Shown piece after piece: positions 53,962-62,145 of a stretch of DNA of 62,884 nt (positions within the stretch are counted from its first letter, which is position 1; each line of letters opens with the position of its first letter). A program made the position numbers and the translations under genes. The DNA lies in NCBI RefSeq assembly GCF_003952165.1, contig NZ_RXFT01000025.1:1-62884 (forward strand), in the 5' to 3' direction. The notes under the pieces were generated by a model that was not told where the DNA came from, made no database searches, and was given only the letters and a program-made list of their open reading frames with translations. This DNA is from Variovorax guangxiensis. Lineage in GTDB: Bacteria > Pseudomonadota > Gammaproteobacteria > Burkholderiales > Burkholderiaceae_C.

Positions 53962-55322
53962 ACGACTTCGCCTGGCGCGCACTGGCCGCGGTTTCCACCG
54001 TCGCGGCGTATGCAGCGCTCTGTGCGTCGATCTACCTGCGCGAGCGCAGCCGCAAGGCCGAAGCTGCGCGCGACTCGGCGGCGTTATCGGCAGGCAGCGG
54101 CGAAGCTCCTGTTCTCGTGCTGTTCGCCAGCCAGACCGGCCAGGCCGAAGCCATCGCGTGGCAGACCGCTCGGCAGCTGAGTGCGGCGAATACGCCGGCG
54201 CGCGCGATGGAGCTGAACGCGCTCGATGCATCGACGCTGGCAGCTGCCCCCCGCGCGCTCTTCATCGCGAGCACCTATGGCGAAGGCGATTCGCCGGACG
54301 GCGCCAGCGTGTTCGTCGAACGGGTGATGAATTCATCGCCGGCACTGTCTTCGCTGAGCTACGCCGTGCTGGCGCTCGGCGACCGCCAGTACGCCAACTT
54401 CTGCGGCTTCGGTCGTGCGCTCGACGAGTGGCTGCAGGCCGCGGGCGCCAGGCGCGAATTCGATCGCATCGAGGTCGACAACAGCGACCCGGCCGCGCTG
54501 GCCGCATGGCATGCGCATTGGGGAGACCCGCCCGCATCCGCAGGCGATGCCGAAGGCGCGGGTTTCGCTCCATGGCGGCTCGTCTCGCGCGAGCATCTCA
54601 ACCCGGGCAGCGCGGGCTGGCCGGTCTTCCATCTCGGGCTGGTGCCTCAGGCCGGCGGACCGCTGCCGTACTGGGCCTCGGGCGATCTTGCGCAGGTGGT
54701 CGTCGCGGGCGATCCGAAACGCCCGCGCGACTACTCCATCGCCTCGGTGCATGCCGATGGCGAATTGCAGTTGCTCGTGCGGCAGGAGCGGCATCCGGAC
54801 GGCACGCTCGGCGCGGCCTCGGGACTGCTCACGTCCACCCTGGGCATCGGCGACACGGTGGCGCTACGCGTGCGGGAGCACCGGAGCTTCCGCCTCGACG
54901 GCAACGAAGCACGGCCGCTGATTCTCATCGGCAACGGCACAGGCATCGCCGGGTTGCGCGCGCACCTTCGCGCGCGTGCAGCCATGGGCAGGCACGACAA
55001 CTGGCTGGTGTTCGGGGAGCGCCAGGTGGCGCACGACTTCCTCTATCGCGATGAGATCGAGGCATGGCAGGCCAACGGAACGCTGAAGCGCCTGGACATG
55101 GTGTTCTCGCGCGACCAGGCCGATCGCTTCTACGTGCAGCACCGGCTGCTGCAGTCGGCGGACACCCTGCTGCAGTGGCTGCGCGATGGCGCCGCCATCT
55201 ACGTCTGCGGCAGCCTTCAAGGAATGGCCTCGGGCGTGGATGCGGCGTTGCGCCAGATCGCGGGTGAGGCGCAGCTCATCGAACTCGCGGCCAGCGGCCG
55301 CTATCGGCGAGACGTCTACTGA
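53958..55322 (+). CDS. Membrane-anchored FMN/FAD flavodoxin reductase (CysJ-like)
   Basis: A 454-residue reductase. A membrane anchor (about 7-27) is followed by a flavodoxin domain (about 50-190: FASQTGQAEAIA, ASTYGEGDSPDG, LALGDRQYANFCGFG) and a short ferredoxin-reductase half with FAD-binding RDYSIAS, the NADPH-binding GNGTGIAGLRAHL and a final GSLQGM segment. It lacks the connecting domain of full CysJ or P450 reductase. It would take electrons from NADPH in the cytoplasm and pass them to the PepSY-TM protein. Coupled to apbE by an ATGA overlap. Confidence 0.88.
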   Translation: MNDFAWRALAAVSTVAAYAALCASIYLRERSRKAEAARDSAALSAGSGEAPVLVLFASQTGQAEAIAWQTARQLSAANTPARAMELNALDASTLAAAPRALFIASTYGEGDSPDGASVFVERVMNSSPALSSLSYAVLALGDRQYANFCGFGRALDEWLQAAGARREFDRIEVDNSDPAALAAWHAHWGDPPASAGDAEGAGFAPWRLVSREHLNPGSAGWPVFHLGLVPQAGGPLPYWASGDLAQVVVAGDPKRPRDYSIASVHADGELQLLVRQERHPDGTLGAASGLLTSTLGIGDTVALRVREHRSFRLDGNEARPLILIGNGTGIAGLRAHLRARAAMGRHDNWLVFGERQVAHDFLYRDEIEAWQANGTLKRLDMVFSRDQADRFYVQHRLLQSADTLLQWLRDGAAIYVCGSLQGMASGVDAALRQIAGEAQLIELAASGRYRRDVY

Positions 55323-55413
55323 AGAAGGCCAACTGTTTCGCTCGCGTTGTTGGGCCGCAACGAAATTGACACAACTTTCGGCTTAGTTTCGCTCGGGTGT
55401 CAATTTTAGTATT

Positions 55414-55430
55414 GAGAACCAATATCATTC
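55414..55430 (+). promoter_or_regulatory. Fur-like box before the siderophore receptor
   Basis: GAGAACCAATATCATTC matches 14 of 17 positions of GATAATCATTATCATTC, 129 bases before the receptor ATG. A TAGTAT (55407-55412) overlaps it as a possible -10. Iron-dependent repression is inferred. Confidence 0.7.
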
Positions 55431-55558
55431 GCAGCGATTTACGAACATTCGCAAATCGACTCACCCAGCCAGTCCTCCCTCGTATTTCTCCAAGGAATCC
55501 AGGTCGTGCGGACACCGCCAGTCGAGTCCTGACGCCCGCCCTTTTCGGAGAAAACTTC

Positions 55559-57952
55559 ATGGCCTACATCAAGAGCCGCAAACACCCTGTTGCGCGTGCC
55601 GTTCCACATCTTTCTGGCGCCGCCGCCGCAACGCTGATGGCCATTGCGGCTCCCGGCGCCCTGGCCCAATCGGGTGGGGCGCTGCCTGAAGTGCGCGTGC
55701 AGGACTCCGCAGTCACCGACTACAAGGCCGACAACTCGGCCAACCCCAAGTTCACCGCTCCTCTCGTGAACACGCCCCAGACCATCCAGGTCATCAAGGA
55801 ACAGATCATTCGCGACCAGGGCGCGACCACGCTGACCGAGGCGCTTCGCAACACCCCCGGCGTGGGCACTTTCTTCCTCGGCGAGAACGGCAACACCAAT
55901 ACCGGCGACGCTGTCTTCATGCGCGGCTTCGACAGCTCCAGCGCGATCTTCGTCGACGGCATCCGCGACCTGGGCTCGGTCTCGCGCGACATCTTCAACA
56001 TCGACCAGGTCGAAGTCGTGAAGGGCCCGTCGGGCACCGACGTGGGCCGCACTTCGCCCACCGGCTACATCAACCTCGTCACCAAGAAGCCGTCGATGGA
56101 AGACAGCTTCCTGGGCTCGCTGAGCTTCGGCAGCGCCGACTTCAAGCGCGGCAGCGTCGACTGGAACAAGTCGCTGAGCGGTGCCAACGGCATCGGAGCG
56201 GCTTTCCGCCTCAATGCAGTGAGCGAAGACGGCGGCGTGGCCGGCCGCGACTTCGTCAAGAACAAGCGCTGGGCGATCGCGCCTTCTCTCGCCCTCGGCC
56301 TGAACAGCCCGACGCGCATCTTCCTCGACTACCTGCACGTCAAGCAGAACAACGTCCCCGACGGCGGCGTCCCCACCATCGGCCTGCCGGGCTACACCAC
56401 GCCCGACGCCACCGCGATCACCCGCGGCCTGGCCCGCCGCACCTACCTGAACTACGCGCCGCGCGTGGATTCGAGCAACTTCTACGGCACCAGCTCGGAC
56501 TTCGACAACGTGACGGCCGACATGTTCACCGCGCGCATCGAGCACGACCTCACGCCCGACATCACCATCCGCAACACCACGCGCTACGGCAAGACGTCGC
56601 AGGACTACATGCTGACGTCGTTCATGGGCGGCGGACTGACCTCGACGAACGGCGTCGGCACCCTGCCCGCCGTGAATTCCGGCTTCATCAACACCGTCAT
56701 CCCGACGATCCCGGCAAGCTGGACGATCACGCGCAACCTGCCCACCAACAAGGACCAGGAAAACACGATCTTCACCAACCAGACGAGCGTGTCGGCCAAG
56801 TTCAACACGGGCAGCATCAGCCACTCGTTCAACGGCGGCCTCGAATTCATCCGCGAGAAGCAGACGGCCAACAACTTCTACACGCAGGGCTTCGCCAGCG
56901 TGGGCACCACGCTGGCAGCCGCCGGCTCCTGGCCCGCCGCCAACCTGTACAACCCGAACCCGTACGTTGCCGGCTACAACCGCATCGCCAACGGCACCGG
57001 CTCGGACGGCAGCACCGACACCATCGGCCTGTACGCCTTCGACACCCTGAAGTTCAACGAGCAATGGCAGCTGACCGCCGGCCTGCGCTACGACCACTAC
57101 TCGACCACCTACAACGCCACTGCGCTGACGCTGGCGCGCACCGGCAACGGCCCGCAGACCTCGACGGTCACGCCGACCAACCTGAAGCTGTCGGACAACC
57201 TGCTCTCCGGCAAGATCGGCCTGGTCTACAAGCCGACGGAGAACAGCAGCGTCTACGCGGCCTACGGTACCGCCGCGCAGCCCCCGGGCGGCGCCAACTT
57301 CCAGCTGGCCGCCGGCGGCACCGGCAACAGCGCCGGACGCACCGATTTCCTTCCGCAGAAGGCCAAGACCTACGAACTCGGCACCAAGTGGGACGTGATG
57401 AACAAGCGCGTGGCCCTGACGGCGGCGCTGTACCGCACCGACGTGAGCAACGAGGTCGTGCAGGACTCCGTCACGCAGCAGTACTTCCAGACCGGCAAGA
57501 AGCGCGTGCAGGGCGTGGAACTCGGTGTGTCGGGCGCGCTGACCGACAACTGGGGCGTGAGTTCGGGCTTCACCACCATGAACACCCGTGTGCTGAGCGG
57601 CCCCTCGGTGCTGGCGGACGGCTCGACTGCGCTCGCCTACACGCCGAAGAAGGCTTTCACGCTCTGGACCACCTACCAGTTCCCGTTCGGCCTCACGCTG
57701 GGCGGCGGCGCGCGCTACAACGGCAAGCTGCAGCGCGGCACCGACGGCGCGGTGGGCACGCCAGCGTATGTCGACTCGTACTGGGTGTTCGACGCGATGG
57801 CTTCCTATCGCATCAACAAGAACATCGACATCCAGCTGAACGTGTACAACCTGTTCAACAAGGACTACGTGGCGGCCATCAACAAGAGCGGCTACCGCTA
57901 CACGCCGGGCATCCCCCGATCGGCCAAGATCACCGCGAACTTCGCGTTCTGA
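55559..57952 (+). CDS. TonB-dependent siderophore receptor (Fiu/catecholate-like)
   Basis: A 797-residue outer-membrane receptor. The signal peptide ends near residue 40 (PGALAQ), then comes a TonB-box-like region (LPEVRVQDSAV), a plug domain (about 60-175 with TPQTIQVIKEQIIRDQG and VFMRGFDSSS) and a 22-strand barrel ending in ITANFAF with its final Phe. No secretin/STN signalling domain is present. A GGAG ribosome site precedes the ATG. PiuC directly downstream is typical of Fiu-like catecholate receptors. Xenosiderophore specificity is unknown. Confidence 0.93.
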   Translation: MAYIKSRKHPVARAVPHLSGAAAATLMAIAAPGALAQSGGALPEVRVQDSAVTDYKADNSANPKFTAPLVNTPQTIQVIKEQIIRDQGATTLTEALRNTPGVGTFFLGENGNTNTGDAVFMRGFDSSSAIFVDGIRDLGSVSRDIFNIDQVEVVKGPSGTDVGRTSPTGYINLVTKKPSMEDSFLGSLSFGSADFKRGSVDWNKSLSGANGIGAAFRLNAVSEDGGVAGRDFVKNKRWAIAPSLALGLNSPTRIFLDYLHVKQNNVPDGGVPTIGLPGYTTPDATAITRGLARRTYLNYAPRVDSSNFYGTSSDFDNVTADMFTARIEHDLTPDITIRNTTRYGKTSQDYMLTSFMGGGLTSTNGVGTLPAVNSGFINTVIPTIPASWTITRNLPTNKDQENTIFTNQTSVSAKFNTGSISHSFNGGLEFIREKQTANNFYTQGFASVGTTLAAAGSWPAANLYNPNPYVAGYNRIANGTGSDGSTDTIGLYAFDTLKFNEQWQLTAGLRYDHYSTTYNATALTLARTGNGPQTSTVTPTNLKLSDNLLSGKIGLVYKPTENSSVYAAYGTAAQPPGGANFQLAAGGTGNSAGRTDFLPQKAKTYELGTKWDVMNKRVALTAALYRTDVSNEVVQDSVTQQYFQTGKKRVQGVELGVSGALTDNWGVSSGFTTMNTRVLSGPSVLADGSTALAYTPKKAFTLWTTYQFPFGLTLGGGARYNGKLQRGTDGAVGTPAYVDSYWVFDAMASYRINKNIDIQLNVYNLFNKDYVAAINKSGYRYTPGIPRSAKITANFAF

Positions 57953-58000
57953 CGGTCCTTCTCGCGTGCACCGGGCCGACCCGGTGCGGTGCGACACTCG

Positions 58001-58025
58001 AGCCCCGGCCCGCGCCGGGGCTTTT
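58001..58025 (+). terminator. Terminator between the receptor and piuC
   Basis: AGCCCCGG-CCCGCG-CCGGGGCT, an 8-bp stem with a 6-base loop followed by TTTCT. It would reduce, but may not abolish, transcription into piuC. Confidence 0.72.
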
Positions 58026-58046
58026 CTCATTGCGGAGTTCCTGAAA

Positions 58047-58727
58047 ATGATGCTGCATGTGCCCGAAGTGCTGAGCCCCGAGCAGGTGCGCGAGATGCGC
58101 GCCGCACTCGACGCCGCGCAATGGACCGATGGACGCGAAACGGTGGGGGCGCAAGGGGCGCAGGTCAAGCGCAACCGCCAGCTGCCGGAGCATTCTCCTG
58201 TGGGCAAGGAGTTGGGCAGCATCGTGCTGGCGGCACTGGCGCGGAACCCGCTCTTCTTCTCGGCCGCTCTTCCATCGCGTTTCGTGCCGCCGCTTTTCAA
58301 TCGCTACGAGGGAGGCGAGCACTACGGCGTCCATGTCGACGGCGCGGTGCGAGCCTTGCCTGGCACCGGGCAGCAATTGCGCACCGACCTGTCTTGCACC
58401 CTCTTCCTGTGCGATCCGGAAGACTACGAGGGGGGAGAGCTGGAGGTGATCGACACTTACGGTTCACACGAGGTGAAGCTTCCGGCGGGAGACCTCATCC
58501 TTTATCCGGCGAGCAGCCTTCACCGGGTGCATCCGGTGACTCGCGGTGCGCGGATCTGCTCCTTCTTCTGGCTGCAGAGCATGGTCCGCAGCGATCAGCA
58601 GCGCGGGATGCTTTTCGAGCTCGACCAGAACATCCAGAAGCTTCGTGCACGCCTCGGCGAATGCGAGGAAACCGTGGCGCTGACAGGGCACTACCACAAC
58701 CTGCTGCGGCTCTGGTCGGAGGTCTGA
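58047..58727 (+). CDS. piuC: Fe(II)/2-oxoglutarate dioxygenase PiuC
   Basis: A 226-residue PKHD-type hydroxylase. The iron-binding HxD...H triad is visible: His and Asp in YGVHVDGAVR and the distal His in SLHRVHPVTRG; the 2-oxoglutarate-binding Arg follows in TRGARI. PiuC-like genes accompany catecholate siderophore receptors, though their substrate is unclear. The ATG at 58047 has a GGAG upstream; the next ATG, one codon later, is also possible. Follows the receptor after a terminator. Confidence 0.92.
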   Translation: MMLHVPEVLSPEQVREMRAALDAAQWTDGRETVGAQGAQVKRNRQLPEHSPVGKELGSIVLAALARNPLFFSAALPSRFVPPLFNRYEGGEHYGVHVDGAVRALPGTGQQLRTDLSCTLFLCDPEDYEGGELEVIDTYGSHEVKLPAGDLILYPASSLHRVHPVTRGARICSFFWLQSMVRSDQQRGMLFELDQNIQKLRARLGECEETVALTGHYHNLLRLWSEV

Positions 58728-58770
58728 CTCCAGGAAGCCGGGTGTTGCATGAATCAGTAACACATAGTTA

Positions 58771-58800
58771 TTGTGAATGCGATGGATTCTTATTTATAAT
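58771..58800 (+). promoter_or_regulatory. bfd promoter with weak Fur-like box
   Basis: TTGTGA (58771-58776), 18 bases, TATAAT (58795-58800), a good sigma-70 promoter 42 bases before bfd. On the minus strand GAATCCATCGCATTCAC (58773-58789) shares 13 of 17 positions with the hemP Fur box and lies between the two promoter elements. Confidence 0.55.
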
Positions 58801-58841
58801 CGCCCACATCCAACAGCCAGCCAACTGCCGCTTTCACCGCC

Positions 58842-59114
58842 ATGATCGTTTGTGTCTGCCGCCGAGTCTCCGACCGCGAAATCGCACGCCATGTGCGCGC
58901 CGGGATGACTTTCGACGAAGTGCAATTCGAGCTTGGCGTCGCCACCCAGTGTGGCCAATGTGAAGGTTGCGCGCGCGATATCGTCGCGCAGTGCAGCGCT
59001 TCGCACCCGGTTGCCGCATTGAATTGCGAATCGGGTCCGAGAGCGATCCAGCTTGCCAACTCCATCAAGGAAAGCAAAGCATGGAACTCGTCTCGGCACT
59101 CGGCGGCAGCCTGA
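58842..59114 (+). CDS. bfd: Bacterioferritin-associated ferredoxin
   Basis: A 90-residue [2Fe-2S] protein; the cluster ligands are C4, C6, C37 and C40 (VCVC and QCGQC), the Bfd arrangement. Bfd reduces bacterioferritin to release stored iron. The C-terminal tail beyond about residue 65 is longer than in E. coli and not conserved in my recollection. A small open frame overlaps its last 34 bases. Bfr itself lies 8 kb upstream at 50254. Confidence 0.92.
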   Translation: MIVCVCRRVSDREIARHVRAGMTFDEVQFELGVATQCGQCEGCARDIVAQCSASHPVAALNCESGPRAIQLANSIKESKAWNSSRHSAAA

Positions 59115-59155
59115 TCTTCGTCGCAGGCTCGGTCTGGTGGATCTTTCGCAAGTAG
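59081..59155 (+). CDS. Possible 24-residue membrane peptide
   Basis: A short frame (MELVSALGGSLIFVAGSVWWIFRK by composition: acidic start, one hydrophobic segment, basic end) with an AAGGA ribosome site 9 bases before its ATG. It starts inside bfd in another frame and ends 75 bases before tonB. The layout is that of single-pass small membrane proteins that modulate a larger complex. I know no relative and give it only as a candidate. Confidence 0.4.
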   Translation: MELVSALGGSLIFVAGSVWWIFRK

Positions 59156-59230
59156 CGCCTGTGGCGTCTTCGTAGCGGTTTTGCTGCAATCGGGGCACCT
59201 TTGGGGGTGCCCGCATTCGAATGGTTGATC

Positions 59231-59923
59231 GTGTCTGACCGCTTCGCCCCCCCTCCTTCCCTCTTCGGCCTTTCGCGCAATGTCGTCATTGCCGGCGGGG
59301 TCGTCCTGTTTCACGCCGCCGCGCTCTGGGCGCTCCAGAGCGGGTTGCTGCGCCGTGCCGCCGAAGTGGTGATCCCCGTGGAGATCATCAGCCAGCTCGT
59401 CGAACCGCCCAAGCCGGCGCCACCACCACCGCCCCCGCCTCCTCCGCCGGAGAAAAAGGTGGCCAAGGTGCCGCCGCCTCCGCGGCCCCAGGCGATCCGG
59501 GAGCCCAAACCGACGCCTGCGCCGAACGCCCCCACGGGCAGCGTCGAGCCGCCTCCGCCTCCAGCGCCCATTCCGCCACCCGCTCCGGAGCCGCCGCCGG
59601 CGCCGCCCCCCGCACCGCCGGCGCCCAAGCTGGTCGAAATCAGCGAAGGCCAGACGCAATACGTGCGCGAACCGCGCGTCGTGTTCCCTGCAATGAGCAG
59701 GCGCCTGGGCGAATCCGGCGTCGTGGTCATCGCGGTGTATTTCAACAGCGCGGGCATTCCCAAGCGGGCGGAAATCTTCAAGTCCAGCGGTTACGAGCGG
59801 CTCGACCAGGCCGCGCGCGAAGCGTTGATGTCTTCGCAAGTGACGCCATTCAAGCAACCGGGGGCCAACGAGGCCACGGTCTACATGCTGAAGGCGCCCA
59901 TCCGGTTCAATCTTTCCCAGTAA
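59231..59923 (+). CDS. tonB: Energy transducer TonB
   Basis: A 230-residue TonB. An N-terminal membrane anchor (about 18-40) is followed by a very long Pro-rich spacer (about 58-140, with runs of Pro and Glu-Lys) that spans the periplasm, and a C-terminal domain (about 150-230, RRLGESGVVVIAVYFNSAG, GYERLDQAAREAL) that contacts outer-membrane receptors. The GTG at 59231 is chosen as giving a typical N-terminus; a TTG at 59201 is also in frame. First gene of tonB-exbB-exbD, which powers the receptor at 55559. Confidence 0.92.
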   Translation: MSDRFAPPPSLFGLSRNVVIAGGVVLFHAAALWALQSGLLRRAAEVVIPVEIISQLVEPPKPAPPPPPPPPPPEKKVAKVPPPPRPQAIREPKPTPAPNAPTGSVEPPPPPAPIPPPAPEPPPAPPPAPPAPKLVEISEGQTQYVREPRVVFPAMSRRLGESGVVVIAVYFNSAGIPKRAEIFKSSGYERLDQAAREALMSSQVTPFKQPGANEATVYMLKAPIRFNLSQ

Positions 59924-59942
59924 TTTTTTGGAGTAGTACGCA

Positions 59943-60658
59943 TGGATTCTCAATTCGGCTTGATGAACGTCTGGAATCAGGGCGATTTCGTCACGAAGGC
60001 CGTGGCAGTGCTGCTGATCGGCATGTCGCTCGCGTCGTGGATCGTCATCATCGTCAAGGCGCTCGACGTCATCCGTTACAAGCGTCTCGCCAAGCACTCG
60101 CAGGACTTCTGGCACAGCGAAGACTTCGCCACCGCCCTGAACAAGCTGGGCAAGGACGACAGCAACCCCTTCCGCGCACTCGCCCTCGAAGGCCGCGAGG
60201 CAGCCGCGCACCACCGCAACACCAAGGCCCACCTGCACGATGCGCTGGATGTGAGCGACTGGATCACGCGCGCCCTGCGCAACGGCATCGACGCCTTCAC
60301 CGCCCGCCTGCAGACCGGCCTGGCGATCCTGGCTTCGGTCGGCTCCACGGCTCCATTCATCGGGCTGTTCGGCACCGTCTGGGGCATCTACCACGCGCTC
60401 ATGAGCATCGGCTCGGCCGGCCAGGCAACCATCGACAAGGTGGCCGGCCCGATCGGAGAAGCGCTGATCATGACGGCCCTCGGCCTTGCCGTCGCCATTC
60501 CGGCGGTGCTGGGCTACAACGCGCTGGTGCGGGGCAACAAGTTCGTGCTGACCAAACTCAACGCCTTCGCCCATGACCTGCACGCCTACTTCGTGACCGG
60601 CGCGCGTGTGCAAAGCGGCGGCAGCGACGCCATCGTCGTCCCGCTCAAGAAGGGCTGA
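59943..60658 (+). CDS. exbB: Biopolymer transport protein ExbB
   Basis: A 238-residue MotA/TolQ/ExbB proton-channel protein with three membrane helices (about 18-38, 125-150, 170-195). The FIGLFGTVWGIYHALMSIG and GEALIMTALGLAVAIPAVLGYN segments are the family core. With ExbD it forms the motor that energises TonB. It starts 19 bases after tonB, with a GGAG ribosome site. Confidence 0.96.
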
Positions 60659-60663
60659 GCATC

Positions 60664-61077
60664 ATGGCCTTCGGAACACAAGACGAACCCGATGAGGTGA
60701 TGAACGAGATCAACATGACGCCGCTGGTCGACGTCATGCTGGTTCTGCTCATCATCTTCATCATCACCGTGCCGGTGATGAAGCACGCGGTCAACATCGA
60801 CCTGCCGCGCGCCACCAGCGAGCCGGAGCAGCCCAAGCCGCAGAACATCCTGTTCAGCGTGACTGCCGACGGCGCCTACTACTGGAACGAGCAGAAGATC
60901 GACGACAGTGAGTTGCCCGGTCGCTTGGCCGCAGAAGCCGCCAAGGAGCCGCAGCCCGAGCTCCACATTCGCGGCGACAAGGCTGTTCGCTACGAACGAG
61001 TGGCCAAGGCGATGTCGGAAGCCCGTGAAGCCGGCGTGCGCAAGATCGGTTTTGTCACGGAACCCGACCCCAAGTGA
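60664..61077 (+). CDS. exbD: Biopolymer transport protein ExbD
   Basis: A 137-residue ExbD. One membrane helix (about 18-38) contains the essential proton-binding Asp in NMTPLVDVMLVLLIIF; the C-terminal periplasmic domain follows. It starts 5 bases after exbB, third gene of the tonB operon. Confidence 0.96.
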   Translation: MAFGTQDEPDEVMNEINMTPLVDVMLVLLIIFIITVPVMKHAVNIDLPRATSEPEQPKPQNILFSVTADGAYYWNEQKIDDSELPGRLAAEAAKEPQPELHIRGDKAVRYERVAKAMSEAREAGVRKIGFVTEPDPK

Positions 61078-61119
61078 GCTGAAAGAAAGAGAGCAAGCAA
61101 AAAAAGTTGATCGCGGCGA

Positions 61120-61149
61120 TTGACTTCTACTTGCGAATCATTATCATTC
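61120..61149 (+). promoter_or_regulatory. hemP promoter with strong Fur box
   Basis: TTGACT (61120-61125) with TATCAT (61142-61147) 16 bases later as -10. The Fur box GCGAATCATTATCATTC (61133-61149) matches 15 of 17 positions of GATAATCATTATCATTC and covers the -10. The best Fur box in the window. Confidence 0.82.
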
Positions 61150-61177
61150 ACTCATCGCTTCGATAAGGGAACCACAG

Positions 61178-61390
61178 ATGCCAGCCACACCGAATGCCTT
61201 TTCTGTTCTGAACCATCCTTCGCTCGACCAGTCGGGTGGCGGCCATGCGTCGATCCAGGCAACGCGTCCGGTGCCGATGCTCGAAAGCACGGAGCTTCTG
61301 AAAGGAAGCAAAACCGTCGGCATCATGCACAACGGCTCCCTCTATCGGCTGCAAGCCACCAAACTCGGCAAGCTGATCCTGACCAAGTAA
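61178..61390 (+). CDS. hemP: Hemin uptake protein HemP
   Basis: A 70-residue HemP; the C-terminal 40 residues (STELLKGSKTVGIMHNGSLYRLQATKLGKLILTK by segments) are the conserved core. In Burkholderia the HemP/HmuP type acts as a co-activator for heme-receptor transcription under iron limitation. Here no heme receptor is adjacent, so it would act elsewhere. It has its own strong Fur box and two terminators downstream. Confidence 0.93.
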   Translation: MPATPNAFSVLNHPSLDQSGGGHASIQATRPVPMLESTELLKGSKTVGIMHNGSLYRLQATKLGKLILTK

Positions 61391-61429
61391 GTCATCCAGC
61401 CCGCCCTTCGCGCAAGTTTCATCGTGGGG

Positions 61430-61466
61430 CGACTCAAGGAGATTCATCTCCGAAGGGTCGTTTTTT
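61430..61466 (+). terminator. Terminator after hemP
   Basis: Outer CGAC/GTCG and inner GGAGA-TTCA-TCTCC, followed by TTTTTT. The stem is interrupted but the T run is strong. Confidence 0.6.
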
Positions 61467-61525
61467 GCTAGCCAACGGTTCGCCGACTAGCCAAGCTTTT
61501 TTTCCACGCTGAAGCAGCCCAAACA

Positions 61526-61553
61526 AAAACGCCGACCTCGAAGTCGGCGTTTT
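61526..61553. terminator. Two-way terminator, hemP / GlcG-like gene
   Basis: AAAACGCCGAC-CTCGAA-GTCGGCGTTTT, an 11-bp stem with T's on both strands. Serves the GlcG-like gene on the minus strand and backs up the hemP terminator. Confidence 0.88.
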
Positions 61554-61571
61554 GCTTTGTGCGGAGAAAAC

Positions 61572-61979
61572 TCAGAGGCCCAGAGCCGCGATGCCGGCCT
61601 TGGCGATCTGCGCGTCTTCATTCGACTTCACGCCGCTCACGCCGACTGCGCCGATCACGTGGCCGTCCTTCACGATCGGCACGCCGCCTTCGAGCAGGCC
61701 CTGCACTTCAGGCGCCGTAAGGAACGCGGTCCGGCCACCGTTGATGATGTCCTCGTAGACCTTGCTTTCGCGTCGCCCCATGGCTGCCGTGTGGGCCTTG
61801 GCGGGAGCGATGTGCGAAGACAGGGCCGCCGCGCCGTCCAGGCGCTGCAGCCAGAGCAGGTTGCCGGCGTCGTCCGAGATCGCGATGGTCACTGCCCAGT
61901 TGTTCTTGAGAGCCTCGGCTTCGGCCGCTGCGGCGATGGTCTTGACGTCGGCGAGTTCGAGGAATGACTTGGTCTTCAT
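61572..61979 (-). CDS. GlcG/HbpS-family protein (DUF336)
   Basis: A 135-residue GlcG/HbpS-like protein. Landmarks are ISDDAGNLLWLQRLDGA, SHIAPAKAHTAAM, GGVPIVKDGHVIGAVGVSG and the final NEDAQIAKAGIAAL. HbpS of Streptomyces binds heme and senses redox; most proteobacterial members are uncharacterised and sit in glycolate or other operons. Here it stands alone behind hemP, convergent. No signal peptide is visible. Confidence 0.85.
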   Translation of the reverse strand: MKTKSFLELADVKTIAAAAEAEALKNNWAVTIAISDDAGNLLWLQRLDGAAALSSHIAPAKAHTAAMGRRESKVYEDIINGGRTAFLTAPEVQGLLEGGVPIVKDGHVIGAVGVSGVKSNEDAQIAKAGIAALGL

Positions 61980-62145
61980 GATGGATGAGCTCAGTTTGCG
62001 TGAAACCCGAGAGCATAACGGCCATGGCGCCAGGGGCGCCTTCAGGGCTTGGGAACACCCCGCATACGGTTTTTCCGGTACCCCCTCTTGCGGCCCCCTA
62101 GAATGCGCCCAACTGCGTCATGCAGCAACCACAGGAGCTCCGGCC

